DNA from: Lachnospiraceae bacterium
Lineage (GTDB): Bacteria; Bacillota; Clostridia; Lachnospirales; Lachnospiraceae
Direction: 5' to 3'
Assembly: GCA_017427685.1 (NCBI GenBank)
Contig: JAFRSH010000002.1
Span: forward strand, 1 to 64,000
DNA length: 64,000 bases
In this document: positions 1 through 9,855 of the stretch, in pieces
Numbering within the stretch: the first letter of the stretch is position 1
Layout of the letters: the number at the start of each line of letters is the position of its first letter
The notes under the pieces: generated by a model
The model's input: the letters and a program-made list of their open reading frames with translations, nothing else
The model's database searches: none
What the model was told of the DNA's origin: nothing
Program-made: the position numbers and the translations under genes

Positions 1-609
1 ATCAATGTACGCGGCAGGGCAAGAAAGCTTCGTATCAATTACAGGACAACCGAGGAAATCAGAAAGTATGCCTTCGGGCTCCTTAAAGGCGTGTCGTTCG
101 ATGATATGGATGAAGAATATGATGACGGCGATAACTGTCAGTCTCTGACTCACGGTGAGAAGCCGGTGATCCAGAAGTTTAATACTCCGGAGGAAGAGCT
201 GGAGTTTATCGTGAAGGAGATCAAAGACCTTGAGGCAGCAGGCATTCCGAGAAAGGATATCTGCCTCGTTGCAAGAACTCATAAGCTGATAAACGGCTAC
301 AAAGACGGATTGAGGAATAACGGGATCGATGTGTTCGAGATCACAACGAACAAGGTTGATGATCGTTCCAGAGACGAAGTGCGTATCGCCACAATGCACA
401 GAGTAAAGGGACTGGAGTTCAATTATATCTTTGCAGCTGGCGTAAATAACAAAGCACTTCCGAACGGAGTCCGCAGCGACTTTTCGGATGATGTATCGCT
501 GGAAGAGTTTGAGACGGAAGAGAAGTGCCTGCTCTATGTAGCCCTGACAAGAGCCAGAGCGGGTGCGTATGTGACTTGTTTTGGTACAATGTCAAGATTG
601 ATTGTATGA
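1..609 (+). CDS. UvrD/Rep-like superfamily I DNA helicase, C-terminal part (5' truncated by window)
   Basis: The reading frame is open from base 1, so the gene begins outside the window; the GTG at 91 is internal. About 202 residues are visible. They carry the C-terminal helicase motifs of UvrD-type enzymes: INYRTTEEI (motif IV region), RIATMHRVKGLEF (motif V) and LLYVALTRAR (motif VI, with the arginine finger). The Walker A/B half is not visible. Family knowledge: ATP-driven 3'-5' DNA unwinding in repair or mobile-element/defence contexts. Followed after 15 bp by an unrecognised gene on the same strand, so probably one transcript. Confidence 0.85.
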   Translation: MNVRGRARKLRINYRTTEEIRKYAFGLLKGVSFDDMDEEYDDGDNCQSLTHGEKPVIQKFNTPEEELEFIVKEIKDLEAAGIPRKDICLVARTHKLINGYKDGLRNNGIDVFEITTNKVDDRSRDEVRIATMHRVKGLEFNYIFAAGVNNKALPNGVRSDFSDDVSLEEFETEEKCLLYVALTRARAGAYVTCFGTMSRLIV

Positions 610-624
610 AAGGGAGAATTAGAT

Positions 625-1416
625 ATGTCAGACGAAAAACTTTATCGCATTAAGACTAAGAAGGGCTCACACGTCAATGAGAGCGTTAAAGAAGACGGCT
701 CCCGTGCAGCTATTCAGTTCGATGAAAAAAACGGTCTTCAAGGGCCGGTCGATCTGATTGAGGTAGATGAATCAGATTTCATTAAGGAAGTTTATGTCGA
801 ACCTGAAAGAACAAAACGTAGCTTCGGACAGACAATTTTGGAGGATGCTGTTGTCCCTGCTATAGGAAATGCGATTGAAACTATTATGACAAGAGCTATA
901 GAAGTGGGCATCGATGCTTTCGGCAATTGGATGTTTCAAAAGGCTATCCCAGCTGTAAAGGCAAAAGGGGGGAAACTTATAGACAAAGCTAAGAAATCTC
1001 GTTTGACAAAGAAGGTAAATCAATCCGAGCAAAAACAGAAAACAAATGTAGCACCAGCTCCTGTAAAAGAGAAAAGCAGTACTGTAGTGCATGCGCCAGA
1101 GGAAGTAGATCAGATTCTCTATAATATGAAATTTGCAGCCTTATACATTGCTGCGGGAATCAGAGAACTGTCAAATACGGTTGTAATTGATGATGGGAGA
1201 GATCCGAAGAAAGTGCTTGCAATGCAAGACAAGCTAAAAGAATTGTCATCCGGAGATGTGATGAAGACTATAGAGTTTATGCTTGAAGATAAGAATCGTG
1301 ATGTTTTGGATCAGGTTACCATACGGCTTTTTGAAGCATTTAAAAATAAGGATTTCATAGTGGAAGGTGAGGCAGTACCTATCAGTCGGTACCTGTCAGC
1401 GAAAACAGACAGGTAA
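625..1416 (+). CDS. Hypothetical protein, 263 aa
   Basis: Not recognised. Start ATG at 625 is preceded by an AAAGGGAGAA ribosome binding site. The N-terminal ~60 residues are acidic. A hydrophobic/amphipathic stretch follows (about residues 70-115, rich in Ala, Ile and Gly), then a lysine-rich segment (about 112-150) and an acidic helical C-terminal third. No signal peptide or clear membrane span. It follows the helicase by 15 bp, so co-transcription is likely; whether the two work together is unknown. Confidence 0.7.
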   Translation: MSDEKLYRIKTKKGSHVNESVKEDGSRAAIQFDEKNGLQGPVDLIEVDESDFIKEVYVEPERTKRSFGQTILEDAVVPAIGNAIETIMTRAIEVGIDAFGNWMFQKAIPAVKAKGGKLIDKAKKSRLTKKVNQSEQKQKTNVAPAPVKEKSSTVVHAPEEVDQILYNMKFAALYIAAGIRELSNTVVIDDGRDPKKVLAMQDKLKELSSGDVMKTIEFMLEDKNRDVLDQVTIRLFEAFKNKDFIVEGEAVPISRYLSAKTDR

Positions 1417-1599
1417 TTTGAATAATACGGGGGGCTGTTCACAATTAACCGAACGAACTATGAATATCAACCCGCTCGGGCTGGTATGACAAGTTATTTT
1501 GCCATGTAGTTAAACAGATTACAACATTATTAGAAAAGCAAGAACAAAGAGATAGATGCCGTATTAAGAATGAATTCGGGTTTTGGAGGTAACTAAAAA

Positions 1600-2301
1600 A
1601 TGAATCTTATAACACCAAATCAGGAAGTAGTTGAGATATTTAACAGTTTTTGGACAGAAAGCCCCATTACAAACGAGATTAAACTATTTGAAGACAAGGG
1701 GAAAATGGACATAACTAGCTACATCGTTCAATTCAAAGATTATTCAAAAAAAGACCGCACTATTCGTGATACTAGCGACCTCAGTGCTTTTTTATCGGAG
1801 ATAAATAGTGTATATCATACGCGTGTTAAAGGGATAGAGAAACTAGTAACGAAACTCAATAGGATTAAAGTAACTACTCAAGAAGGACTAAGAGAAATAA
1901 TCAAAAATCAAGGTTTTACATTGGAGGATTTTGTGAATATTTGTAAAATGTCTTCGGGTAGTTATACCTATTCTTTTGCTACAAAGGTTTTTAGCTTTAT
2001 TGACGATGAAACTTATCCTATTATTGATAGTTTTGTTTCTACCTTGCTTGATAATTATATCTATGAAGATAAAATACCTAAAAGCAAATGGGGCGATTAC
2101 TCAAAGTATAAGGAAAACTATTTGAATTTTATGAAACACTATAAATTGAATATTTCATTCAAAAACGTTGATAAATTCTTATGGACTTATTGCAAAATAT
2201 TGGCGGATTATTGGGCTGATATGGGTGTGCTGCACTTTGAACCGGTCGCATTTGATACAAACACATTGAAGGAGAGCATATGGGATACATCTACATTATG
2301 A
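1600..2301 (+). CDS. Hypothetical protein, 233 aa, AT-rich
   Basis: Not recognised as a named family. Start ATG 1600 is preceded by TTTTGGAGGTAAC, a good ribosome binding site. The gene is much more AT-rich than those to the right of 18 kb, suggesting acquisition. The segment SFATKVFSFIDDETYPIIDSF (split here as SFATKVFSFI and YPIIDSF) resembles the pattern seen in many uncharacterised helical accessory proteins, where it sits in a helix-hairpin-helix-like region; this is a low-confidence analogy. Its last 22 bp overlap the next gene, so the two are translationally coupled. Confidence 0.65.
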   Translation: MNLITPNQEVVEIFNSFWTESPITNEIKLFEDKGKMDITSYIVQFKDYSKKDRTIRDTSDLSAFLSEINSVYHTRVKGIEKLVTKLNRIKVTTQEGLREIIKNQGFTLEDFVNICKMSSGSYTYSFATKVFSFIDDETYPIIDSFVSTLLDNYIYEDKIPKSKWGDYSKYKENYLNFMKHYKLNISFKNVDKFLWTYCKILADYWADMGVLHFEPVAFDTNTLKESIWDTSTL

Positions 2302-2876
2302 CAAACCCGGCATTACATGACATGGTAAAAATCGGCTATGCAACCGATGTAGAAGTAAGACGTCAGCAGCTTAGCACGACGGCACTGCCTTACGAATATG
2401 AGGTTTATGCTACGTATGAGACACCGGGCAATCTGGAGGACAAGAAGCTTCATAAGATGATAGATAATCTCAATCCGGATCTCAGAGTGTCGAAAAACAG
2501 AGAGTTCTTCGTTATGTCACCGGAAGAAGCATATGAGCTTCTTGAAGCAATTGCTATTATCAGCGGATCACAAGACAAGTTGAAAAAAGTATCGGAGTCC
2601 GTACGTGAACAGACAACCCAAACTATAAGGAGACCGCCGATAGATTTTTACAAATGCGGACTGAAAGACGGTGATGAGCTCGTTTGTATAGAAGACAATA
2701 CCATCAAAGCTATTGTAAAAGGCGAGCATAAGGTCTTATATAAGGATGAACTCACATCGTTGACAGCTATAATGCGCGGAATAAAGGGATACAAGAATAT
2801 TCCCGGTCCGTCATTCTTTTCGTACAAAGGGGAAAAGCTCACAGATCTGGCGGAGAGAACCCAGTGGAAGCAATAA
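2280..2876 (+). CDS. T5orf172 (GIY-YIG-type nuclease fold) protein with C-terminal RAMA-like domain
   Basis: 198 aa. The N-terminal ~95 residues fit the T5orf172/MUG113 branch of the GIY-YIG fold: GYIYIMTN at the start, MVKIGYATDVEVRRQQL, and a late NREFFVMSPEEA segment. The C-terminal ~75 residues (FYKCGLKDGDELVCIEDN through FFSYKGEKLTDL) resemble the RAMA domain, found attached to restriction/modification proteins. T5orf172 domains are known from phage and mobile-element proteins. It overlaps the upstream gene by 22 bp. Combined with the two downstream helicases this suggests nucleic-acid processing or defence, which is inference. Confidence 0.7.
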   Translation: MGYIYIMTNPALHDMVKIGYATDVEVRRQQLSTTALPYEYEVYATYETPGNLEDKKLHKMIDNLNPDLRVSKNREFFVMSPEEAYELLEAIAIISGSQDKLKKVSESVREQTTQTIRRPPIDFYKCGLKDGDELVCIEDNTIKAIVKGEHKVLYKDELTSLTAIMRGIKGYKNIPGPSFFSYKGEKLTDLAERTQWKQ

Positions 2877-3022
2877 ATTATGCTTTGTTATGAAGCCTTT
2901 GGTACTTGGGTTATAAGTTAGCGCTGAGGTGATGTTAGGATTACATAATTATAAGAGATATTACAGTCGCTTTGGCCGTTCAGAAAAGTAGAATCAGTAA
3001 ATTTGTGAAGGGTAATGAGTTA

Positions 3023-5476
3023 ATGGATACAAAGAAACTTGTTGGTAAGCGTGTTATGAACACAAGCACGCGTGCGATTGGAACAATTGCATATATCCGC
3101 GAAGGGATTGTTGCTGTAAATTGTCACGGCGATATCAACAAGTATTCTTATCCCTCTGCTTTTGCCGGATTATTAGAGCTGGAAGATGAGAAACTGCAGG
3201 AAGAGATTCGGGATGCAGGAATTGGGGCATCATTTGAAAACTTTAAAAGAGAATATCGTTATGCAATTAAAAATGAGATTGATTTTTTAAAAGCTACAGG
3301 CGGAAAGAAGAACAAGATCATTGACGGCGAGAAATTGCCCTCAAAAAGTGATGAATACTTATATGCTTTTGATACAGATACAGATTTGCATTTCCCAGAT
3401 GGAACAGCAATTAAGTTATGGTTCCCCGATAATATAGTTCCAGGGTACGTTGTGTCATGTGAAGATTTTACAATTATTATCAGAACTATGGAATACCTAG
3501 GTGAGTCAATCGAGAGCGTTGAATTCACATCGGAACAGTGGCAATTGTTAGAGGCGCTTATTGAACGTCTTGAAGAGATGGAGCCTAGTGCTGGTTCTCT
3601 AGCATATGAAATAGCCTGTAATGGAAAAAAACAGATTACGGAATGGCAAAGTATCAAGTGTGGACAGAATTATGCATTTAATAGGGCAACTTCTGAGGGG
3701 ATCACCTTTATATGGGGGCCTCCGGGAACAGGTAAGACAGAGACTTTGGCTAATATTGCACTTGAACACATAGAAAATGGACGACGTGTACTTATGCTTT
3801 CATACAGTAACGTTTCTGTAGACGGAGCTCTTCTAAGAGTAGCCAAGAAAGCTGATCTACCTGAGGGCATGGTCATAAGATACGGATATCCGAGAACGAA
3901 AGAACTATTAGACAGTAAGACACTTACTTCATACCAGTATGTATTACACAAGAATCCTGAGAAAGCGGCAGAGTATCAAGAACTAAATGAACGGAAGAAA
4001 AAGCTCAAACGGAAAGATCCTGAGAGAATTGAAGTAAATAAAAAACTAAATAAGATACGAGATTATCTGTTAGAAGAGGAAAAAACGTTAATTCATAGAT
4101 CTGCCTTTGTCGCCACAACGGTATCAAAAGCGACGGTTGATAAGGCAATCTATACACAAAGATTCGATGTTGTAATCTTTGATGAAGCAAGTATGGCATA
4201 TGTGCCACAGATTGTATTCTCAGCAGGAATTGCCAGAGACTATTTTGTGTGTCTTGGCGACTTTTGTCAGCTTCCAGCTATTGTTCAAAATAATGCGGAA
4301 ATGAGACTTACAAGAGATATTTTCGAACATACCGGTATTACATCTGCTGTTGAGAAGAATCAAGGGCATGAATGGTTAGTTATGCTTGATTTACAATACC
4401 GTATGCATCAGGATATTGCAGATTTTGTAAGTGAGCATATGTATCAGGGATTATTGAAAACATCTGAAAGGATAGCAGAGAGCCGAAATGAAATTGCAGC
4501 TTGTCATCCCTGTCCAGATGCAGCAATGTCTTTGATTGATTTAAGCGGTATGTATTCTGTTTGCACTAAAACGATGGATGGATCTCGCATCAATATTATG
4601 TCTGCAATAATGTGCTTAAGATTGGCCGAAAAGAATATAAGCCAGTATGAAGTAGGCATCATTACACCATATAGTGCTCAGTCAAGATTGATTTTGGCTA
4701 TGATTAGAGACATCCAGGAGCATGACAAAAGATGGCTTAAGGTATCCTGTGCAACAGTGCACCAGTTTCAAGGTTCTGAAAAGCCAGTGATAATATATGA
4801 TGCTGTCGATTGCTTTAGAATGCCATATCCAGGCATGCTGCTTACGTCATTGAAGAATGATACTGCAAATAGATTATTCAACGTAGCTCTTACACGTGCA
4901 AAGGGAAAATTTATATTGGTTGCAAATATAGGTTTTCTGGAAAGAAAAAATATATCGAAGAAGCTCATCTTTACAAAAGCTATGAACCTTATTCGAAAAG
5001 AAAAGCATGATGTGAGGGGAAATTATGTGCTGGATGAGATGATGCCATTGGAAACGGAGAAACCTATTGTTTATGTCGAAGACAGGAAGACAAGCTGGGA
5101 ATTGTTTATTTCCGATATTAAATCGGCCAAAAATATGGTTCATATAGATGTACCGGATGTTATTGAGGATAATGATAAGGCAATTGCAGAGTTGGCAGAA
5201 ATACTAGAGAATAAAAAAGCTGAGGCATTAGAAATCTGTATTAGAATTCCGGAAGAAGTTGATGTACCAGAGGGACTTAAAAAATACACCAGAGAATTTG
5301 GCTACGTCACAAATCCGGTAACAATTATTGATAAAAAGATAGTTTGGTTTGGCCAGCCGTTATATGCTGCAGATTTTATTTCGGAAGGAGATATTTTGGA
5401 TACAGAATATTTCCCTTGTATGAGATTTATTGGTCCTCATACGGCAAGGTCTATACAGGCATTTTTAGAGATGTAA
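3023..5476 (+). CDS. Dna2/UPF1-like superfamily I helicase with PLD-like C-terminal domain
   Basis: ATG at 3023 (preceded by GAAGGGTAATGAG) is preferred over the upstream TTG at 2972; about 817 aa. Helicase core: GPPGTGKTET (Walker A, about residue 232), VVIFDEASMAYVPQ (Walker B), GDFCQLPAI (motif III), DLQYRMH (motif IV), VHQFQGSEKPVI (motif V) and NVALTRAKGKF (motif VI). This order is typical of Dna2/UPF1-type 5'-3' helicases. The last ~140 residues, with IIDKKIVWFGQPL near the end, resemble a phospholipase-D-like domain, but no complete HKD pair is visible, so nuclease activity is uncertain. An 18-bp gap separates it from the next helicase gene. Confidence 0.8.
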   Translation: MDTKKLVGKRVMNTSTRAIGTIAYIREGIVAVNCHGDINKYSYPSAFAGLLELEDEKLQEEIRDAGIGASFENFKREYRYAIKNEIDFLKATGGKKNKIIDGEKLPSKSDEYLYAFDTDTDLHFPDGTAIKLWFPDNIVPGYVVSCEDFTIIIRTMEYLGESIESVEFTSEQWQLLEALIERLEEMEPSAGSLAYEIACNGKKQITEWQSIKCGQNYAFNRATSEGITFIWGPPGTGKTETLANIALEHIENGRRVLMLSYSNVSVDGALLRVAKKADLPEGMVIRYGYPRTKELLDSKTLTSYQYVLHKNPEKAAEYQELNERKKKLKRKDPERIEVNKKLNKIRDYLLEEEKTLIHRSAFVATTVSKATVDKAIYTQRFDVVIFDEASMAYVPQIVFSAGIARDYFVCLGDFCQLPAIVQNNAEMRLTRDIFEHTGITSAVEKNQGHEWLVMLDLQYRMHQDIADFVSEHMYQGLLKTSERIAESRNEIAACHPCPDAAMSLIDLSGMYSVCTKTMDGSRINIMSAIMCLRLAEKNISQYEVGIITPYSAQSRLILAMIRDIQEHDKRWLKVSCATVHQFQGSEKPVIIYDAVDCFRMPYPGMLLTSLKNDTANRLFNVALTRAKGKFILVANIGFLERKNISKKLIFTKAMNLIRKEKHDVRGNYVLDEMMPLETEKPIVYVEDRKTSWELFISDIKSAKNMVHIDVPDVIEDNDKAIAELAEILENKKAEALEICIRIPEEVDVPEGLKKYTREFGYVTNPVTIIDKKIVWFGQPLYAADFISEGDILDTEYFPCMRFIGPHTARSIQAFLEM

Positions 5477-5494
5477 GAGGTGGGGTAAATACAA

Positions 5495-8400
5495 ATGAAT
5501 TTTAATGATAATCCAGAGGCGTTAAAAAGGGAAGAACAAAAGATATTGGATGAATTGATTTCTCGAATGGATAATGTTGTGAAAAGCCTTGACAAAAGAA
5601 TGAGGAGCTATGTTGCCGAGGCAAAAAACGCTGATATTTCTATTAATCCGGATTTATATTTGTCACAGCTTTTAGCGCAACAAGGCTTGAAGGATACTGC
5701 AGAAAACAGAAAAAAAATACTGCAGGCAAGGGATGAATTATATCATACAAGGTTATTACTCCATTACGAGGATTCTCATGAAAGTGGGATAGAAGAAGTA
5801 AAGGTTGGACTGCACTCATGTATGCATGGAGCAGATCAATTTGTTACTGCATGGACTATGCCATTATGTCGTCATTATATATTGGATAATGCGTCGATTG
5901 AGTACGAAAGCATAGTTAAAGGAAAGTACGGTGAAGAACATTACACACAGTATAAATTACTTGTGAAAAATCAGGTAAACCTCCGATTCACACGAGTAAT
6001 AAAAGCATTAAATCTGTTTCCTGGCATTTTTGATGATAAAACATTGGAAATGATGAAGGGTAAAGGCTTCATGAGTGATAAATATCTGGATGATATGATC
6101 AAGAGATTTAATCCCGACGATTATGATCCGGATGCAGCTGCAAAGATTATTTCTGATGAGTTTTTACAGGAATTATCGGAACGTAGATCTACACCTGAAT
6201 TTAAGAATATTGTTTTCTCTATTCAAAAGAAACAGGGTGAAATTATTCGGGCTCCATATAATCGAGATATGATTGTTCAAGGGTGTGCAGGATCCGGTAA
6301 ATCTATGATCATGCTTCACAGATTGCCGATTCTTTTATATGACAATCCGAACAGCCTTAGCAGAACTAATTTGTATGTCATTACTCCTTCTCAGATGTAT
6401 ATTCAATTGGCAGAGAATATGAGACATCAGTTGGAAATCTCTGATATCAATATGGGTACAATAGAGCAGTATTATGATCATTGTATTAATAAGTATGCCG
6501 GTCATAAAGCGGGTGAGTATGGAAAAATTAATTATGGTTCAAAGATTAGCTCTGATAATGAAAAATATGTGTATTCACAGAAATGTATAGATGATATCAG
6601 AGCTTATTTTGAATCTGTCGGAAAGAATGAAGTGTCTTTAGATAAGGCAAATGCTTTGTTTTCGCTGAAAGAAAATGAGACGCGTCCGGCAGATACATAT
6701 GCCCAAAGATTTGGCAATAGACTTCTGAAATTGCAGAATGTCATAAACGCTAACAATGAAGTTGTAGTTAAATACTTCAAAGGAATAAGAGATTCATTGG
6801 ATGCCCTGTACACTTTGAGTATGACATTGCGACATCGAAAGAATGAAGTAATTAGAGAAATAACAAAACAGATTTCTTGGAATGAAGAGGAAATCGCTAC
6901 GGCAAGAAAGGAATTAGAAAAGCTTGATCCAGTAGAGAATGTTATAGCTATTAAAAATAGAAATGAAAATATAGAGGCTGCAGAAAAGACGATAGAACAG
7001 CTTCACGCAGAGTTGCTTTCGGTTGAAACGGATGAATACTTTACGTCCATTCTTAATCTGAATGCGAAAATCGAATCCGTGCTTGAACCATTCTCAACTC
7101 TTAAGAGTGAATTTAGTCAGAATGAGGTACAAGACATATATGAAGCAATCAATCGGATAGGACAGCTTATTGGAGGATTCTTTATGTTGTCCTGGGAATT
7201 CTCAAAGATAGAGGACAAATATGCGGATTATCTTGGGTCGATAAGCAGAGGTATTGACAAAGCAGGAAAATGTATTGCTGTTCTTCAAAACACGACGGAT
7301 AAATATCTTGATTTTGACTATTACTGCAGAATCAAAGAGGAACGTGAAGAACTGTATAAAGCAAGCGTAAATGCTTTAAAAAGAGCTTATGAAAATATAA
7401 TGGGCAATATTGGTATCAAGCCAACAGAAAGCGGAAATATAAGGGCCATAAAGTGCTCTCCTTACATATATCTGCAGGCACTTTATTGTTATCAGGGGGC
7501 TCCTTCATACAGAGAATCGTTGCTGGCAATAGATGAAGCTCAAGGTATCGCGCCGGAGGAAATTAGATTACTGAAAAATATCAATGGAAACAATGTCGTC
7601 TTAAATATGTATGGGGATGTTTACCAGCATATTGAGGGAACTAAGGGAGTTGATAGTTGGGACGAATATAGAGAAATTGTAGATTTTGATTACTATGAGA
7701 TGTTAGAGAACTATCGTAATGCATCTCAGATTACGGAGTACTGCAATCGAGTATTTGGCATGAACATGAATCCTATCAATACTCCGGGTAAAGGTGTTCA
7801 TGAATTGAATACAGACGCAGAATTCAGGGACGAAATGATAACACAGCTAATGGATACACAAAGAGCTGGGCTTGCCGCAATTCTTGTTACTGATGATGCG
7901 GAAGCCAGAAGTCTGATGGATAAGTTCTCTTTATATGACCAAAAATTTCATGACATGACCGATGAAGACTTTAGTATTCATAGAACCAGATGGAATATCA
8001 TGAGTATTGCTGATGCAAAGGGACTCGAATTTAGTTCGGTAATAGTTCTTTCTGGTCGAATGAGTAGAAATGAGAGGTATATTGCTTTTACGCGTGCACT
8101 CGACGATTTGTACATTTATCCAGAGGTTTTAGATGTTACCGGATTTGAAAAGAAGCCTAGAAAAAAGAATGACGGTGACCAAGAAATCAGTACTACAGAA
8201 GTGCAGGGCACGGAAACAGAAGCCTCAAATCATGAAGTAGAGACTGCCGGGTATGGAGAATACAAGTCTAAACATGGAACAGTAAAGATTGAAAAGAATC
8301 ATTCGGAGAGTGCGGTGAGAGAGTTTTTCGAGAGCAAAGGCTTGGAAGTGGTCGATAATCGTGATCATGGGGGAAGACTATGGGTTGTTGGCGAGAAGTC

Positions 8401-8515
8401 GGCTATTAGGGATATAATTAATGCGGCTATTGCTAAGTTTGGAATATCCGGGAAGTATGCTGCTGGAAATGAGATTAAGAATAAAAACGGATGGTGTACG
8501 AAGACGGATAAATAA
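5495..8515 (+). CDS. HelD/UvrD-like superfamily I helicase, 1006 aa, with extra C-terminal domain
   Basis: Start ATG 5495 follows AGAGGTGGGG. Walker A GCAGSGKSMIMLHR lies near residue 263; Walker B is LLAIDEAQGIAPEE; later motifs are MYGDVYQHIEG, LENYRNASQITEY, SIADAKGLEF and RYIAFTRALDDLY. The N-terminal helical arm, the inserted coiled-coil-rich region (about residues 300-580) and the GCAGSGKS loop point to the HelD branch of UvrD-like ATPases. In HelD that branch remodels stalled RNA polymerase; here the role is unknown. About 80 C-terminal residues (VREFFESKGLEVVDNRDHGG onward) form an extra domain not in canonical HelD. Low GC and neighbours suggest an accessory unit with the preceding helicase. 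Confidence 0.8.
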   Translation: MNFNDNPEALKREEQKILDELISRMDNVVKSLDKRMRSYVAEAKNADISINPDLYLSQLLAQQGLKDTAENRKKILQARDELYHTRLLLHYEDSHESGIEEVKVGLHSCMHGADQFVTAWTMPLCRHYILDNASIEYESIVKGKYGEEHYTQYKLLVKNQVNLRFTRVIKALNLFPGIFDDKTLEMMKGKGFMSDKYLDDMIKRFNPDDYDPDAAAKIISDEFLQELSERRSTPEFKNIVFSIQKKQGEIIRAPYNRDMIVQGCAGSGKSMIMLHRLPILLYDNPNSLSRTNLYVITPSQMYIQLAENMRHQLEISDINMGTIEQYYDHCINKYAGHKAGEYGKINYGSKISSDNEKYVYSQKCIDDIRAYFESVGKNEVSLDKANALFSLKENETRPADTYAQRFGNRLLKLQNVINANNEVVVKYFKGIRDSLDALYTLSMTLRHRKNEVIREITKQISWNEEEIATARKELEKLDPVENVIAIKNRNENIEAAEKTIEQLHAELLSVETDEYFTSILNLNAKIESVLEPFSTLKSEFSQNEVQDIYEAINRIGQLIGGFFMLSWEFSKIEDKYADYLGSISRGIDKAGKCIAVLQNTTDKYLDFDYYCRIKEEREELYKASVNALKRAYENIMGNIGIKPTESGNIRAIKCSPYIYLQALYCYQGAPSYRESLLAIDEAQGIAPEEIRLLKNINGNNVVLNMYGDVYQHIEGTKGVDSWDEYREIVDFDYYEMLENYRNASQITEYCNRVFGMNMNPINTPGKGVHELNTDAEFRDEMITQLMDTQRAGLAAILVTDDAEARSLMDKFSLYDQKFHDMTDEDFSIHRTRWNIMSIADAKGLEFSSVIVLSGRMSRNERYIAFTRALDDLYIYPEVLDVTGFEKKPRKKNDGDQEISTTEVQGTETEASNHEVETAGYGEYKSKHGTVKIEKNHSESAVREFFESKGLEVVDNRDHGGRLWVVGEKSAIRDIINAAIAKFGISGKYAAGNEIKNKNGWCTKTDK

Positions 8516-8663
8516 ATGGAAATGAGACTGTATCATTGTTTTTTCTGCGGTGCTTAAGGGCGTATAGTATATGCGTGATAGTCTGCAAACGACGTACCTT
8601 CATATCACGAAATGTGAATGGGAAATAGACACGAGAGAAGAATAAGGTGGATGATTACCGAAT

Positions 8664-9008
8664 ATGACAGACAAAGAAAAGCTTATCGCTGATATAAGCG
8701 TATTTATTGATAAATTCTATGCTCCGGAACTGCTGGGTAGCGCACGTGCTGAGGCTTTTAACACTATCGAGGATGCCGGCGAGGTCTTAAGTCGCCCCCG
8801 GGCATCTAAAAAAATATTTGAAGAAGATCGAAAACAAGAACATAAGCCTGCAGAGCGGTCTTATCGTATGCCTAGACTCGACTTGGTAGAATGCAGGCCG
8901 AGCTTTGAAGAAGATATTGATTTTTTGATATCTCGCCGGGAGGAGACCTTTAGCAAAAGACTTCTTCGCATGATGCAGGAAAAGCATCGGGGGACCGTGT
9001 ACCTTTAA
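8664..9008 (+). pseudogene. 3'-truncated hypothetical gene ending in a dispersed repeat
   Basis: 114 codons from ATG 8664. The last residues (RGTVYL) are encoded by the repeat GGGGGACCGTGTACCTTTAA (8989-9008), which also occurs four times downstream, so the natural C-terminus appears to have been replaced. The segment FSKRLLRMMQEK resembles the point in a common Clostridial family where a short helix precedes a C-terminal HTH-like domain; that domain is missing here. This comparison is from memory and moderately uncertain. Confidence 0.55.
8989..9008 (+). repeat. Dispersed 20-bp repeat, copy 1 (GGGGGACCGTGTACCTTTAA)
   Basis: Other copies lie at 11492-11510, 11519-11538, 11654-11673 and, with two changes, 13143-13162. 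Copies 1 and 5 continue into the same sequence (GAATGTATT.CTAAAC) and then into the attC-like element. Each copy marks the abrupt end of a gene or gene fragment. Confidence 0.85.
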
Positions 9009-9035
9009 GAATGTATTGCTAAACGAATTTGCAAC

Positions 9036-9156
9036 TTAACACTTTTGTACGGACACATGGCACCTCGTATATTATTAAGACACTCGATATTGGAATACGA
9101 TTGGAAAAGGCTTACGAGTATGCCGAGAGACCCCGGTGTGTGGGCATAAGCGTTAA
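9036..9156 (+). repeat. attC-like / small palindromic element, copy E1 (121 bp)
   Basis: Begins TTAACACTTTTG and ends CATAAGCGTTAA, imperfect inverted repeats matching at 10 of 12 positions. Internal complementary segments include CTCGTA/TACGAG. The left edge ACTTAAC fits the integron R'' consensus RYYYAAC and the right edge GTTAAA fits the start of GTTRRRY. Related to copies at 13190-13294, 15184-15351, 16572-16708 and a degenerate one at 9856-9933. No target-site duplication is evident. Gene 9193 starts 36 bp after it. Confidence 0.7.
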
Positions 9157-9192
9157 AAAAACAGCTGTAGTCAAGAGGAGGATGTTTGGCAT

Positions 9193-9837
9193 ATGTTTGA
9201 ACAGAAAACTCGGAACAAGATTAGTTTTCAAGGTATAATCCTGTCGGTACAGCCGAGATCAAACGTATGGCGTTATCGTTTGGATAATCGCACACACAGA
9301 TTGACAGGGTACAATTTGTTCCTAAAAGGGGTTGCGGATGGTGTAGAGTGTGAATACGCCGTTGCGGTTTCGGAGATACAGCAGATGAGACATTGTTTTC
9401 ATATCGGGGATGAGATCAGTGGAACCGCATGGACAAAGATGTACCCCAAGTTGGAATATGCTGATTATTACCGCGTGGGAAACATAAAAAAGCTTTATGA
9501 GGCACCGATGCCGGATGAGAGTAAGTCGTCTCCGTGGATCGGTGAGGTTCCGGAACTTCCCATTTATGATTGGCGTGGTTGCAGAATGCTGGCGGCCGCA
9601 AGCTGGAAAAGCAAGTGTTTTACGTGTAAATGGGCATGTATGGCTAATGTTACGATTGAATATAACTGGGGTAGAACTCAAAAGTTCCGCTTCGAAAGCT
9701 TTTGCTACGGACCGAAGAATTGCAAGCTGTACAAAATGGGTAAGCCGAGAGCCGTTCCGTATAAAGATTGCGGATCTTGTTATGATACGGGGTGGTTGGA
9801 TGACATATGTACGGAAAAACGCGGCTATGAAGAGTGA
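9193..9837 (+). CDS. Cysteine-rich hypothetical protein, 214 aa
   Basis: Not recognised. ATG 9193 is preceded by AAGAGGAGGATG. The C-terminal half has a CFTCKWAC cluster, then CYGPKNC, CGSC and a final single Cys, a pattern suggesting one or two structural zinc sites. Tryptophans and basic residues are frequent; no signal peptide. It sits alone between an intact attC-like element (E1) and a degenerate one (E3), as a cassette gene would. Confidence 0.7.
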   Translation: MFEQKTRNKISFQGIILSVQPRSNVWRYRLDNRTHRLTGYNLFLKGVADGVECEYAVAVSEIQQMRHCFHIGDEISGTAWTKMYPKLEYADYYRVGNIKKLYEAPMPDESKSSPWIGEVPELPIYDWRGCRMLAAASWKSKCFTCKWACMANVTIEYNWGRTQKFRFESFCYGPKNCKLYKMGKPRAVPYKDCGSCYDTGWLDDICTEKRGYEE

Positions 9838-9855
9838 GTTAAAATTGAGAATGGA

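Noticed and set aside
9029..9238. 69-codon frame through attC-like element E1
   Set aside because: Runs across the repeat and overlaps the better supported Cys-rich gene start; no ribosome binding site.
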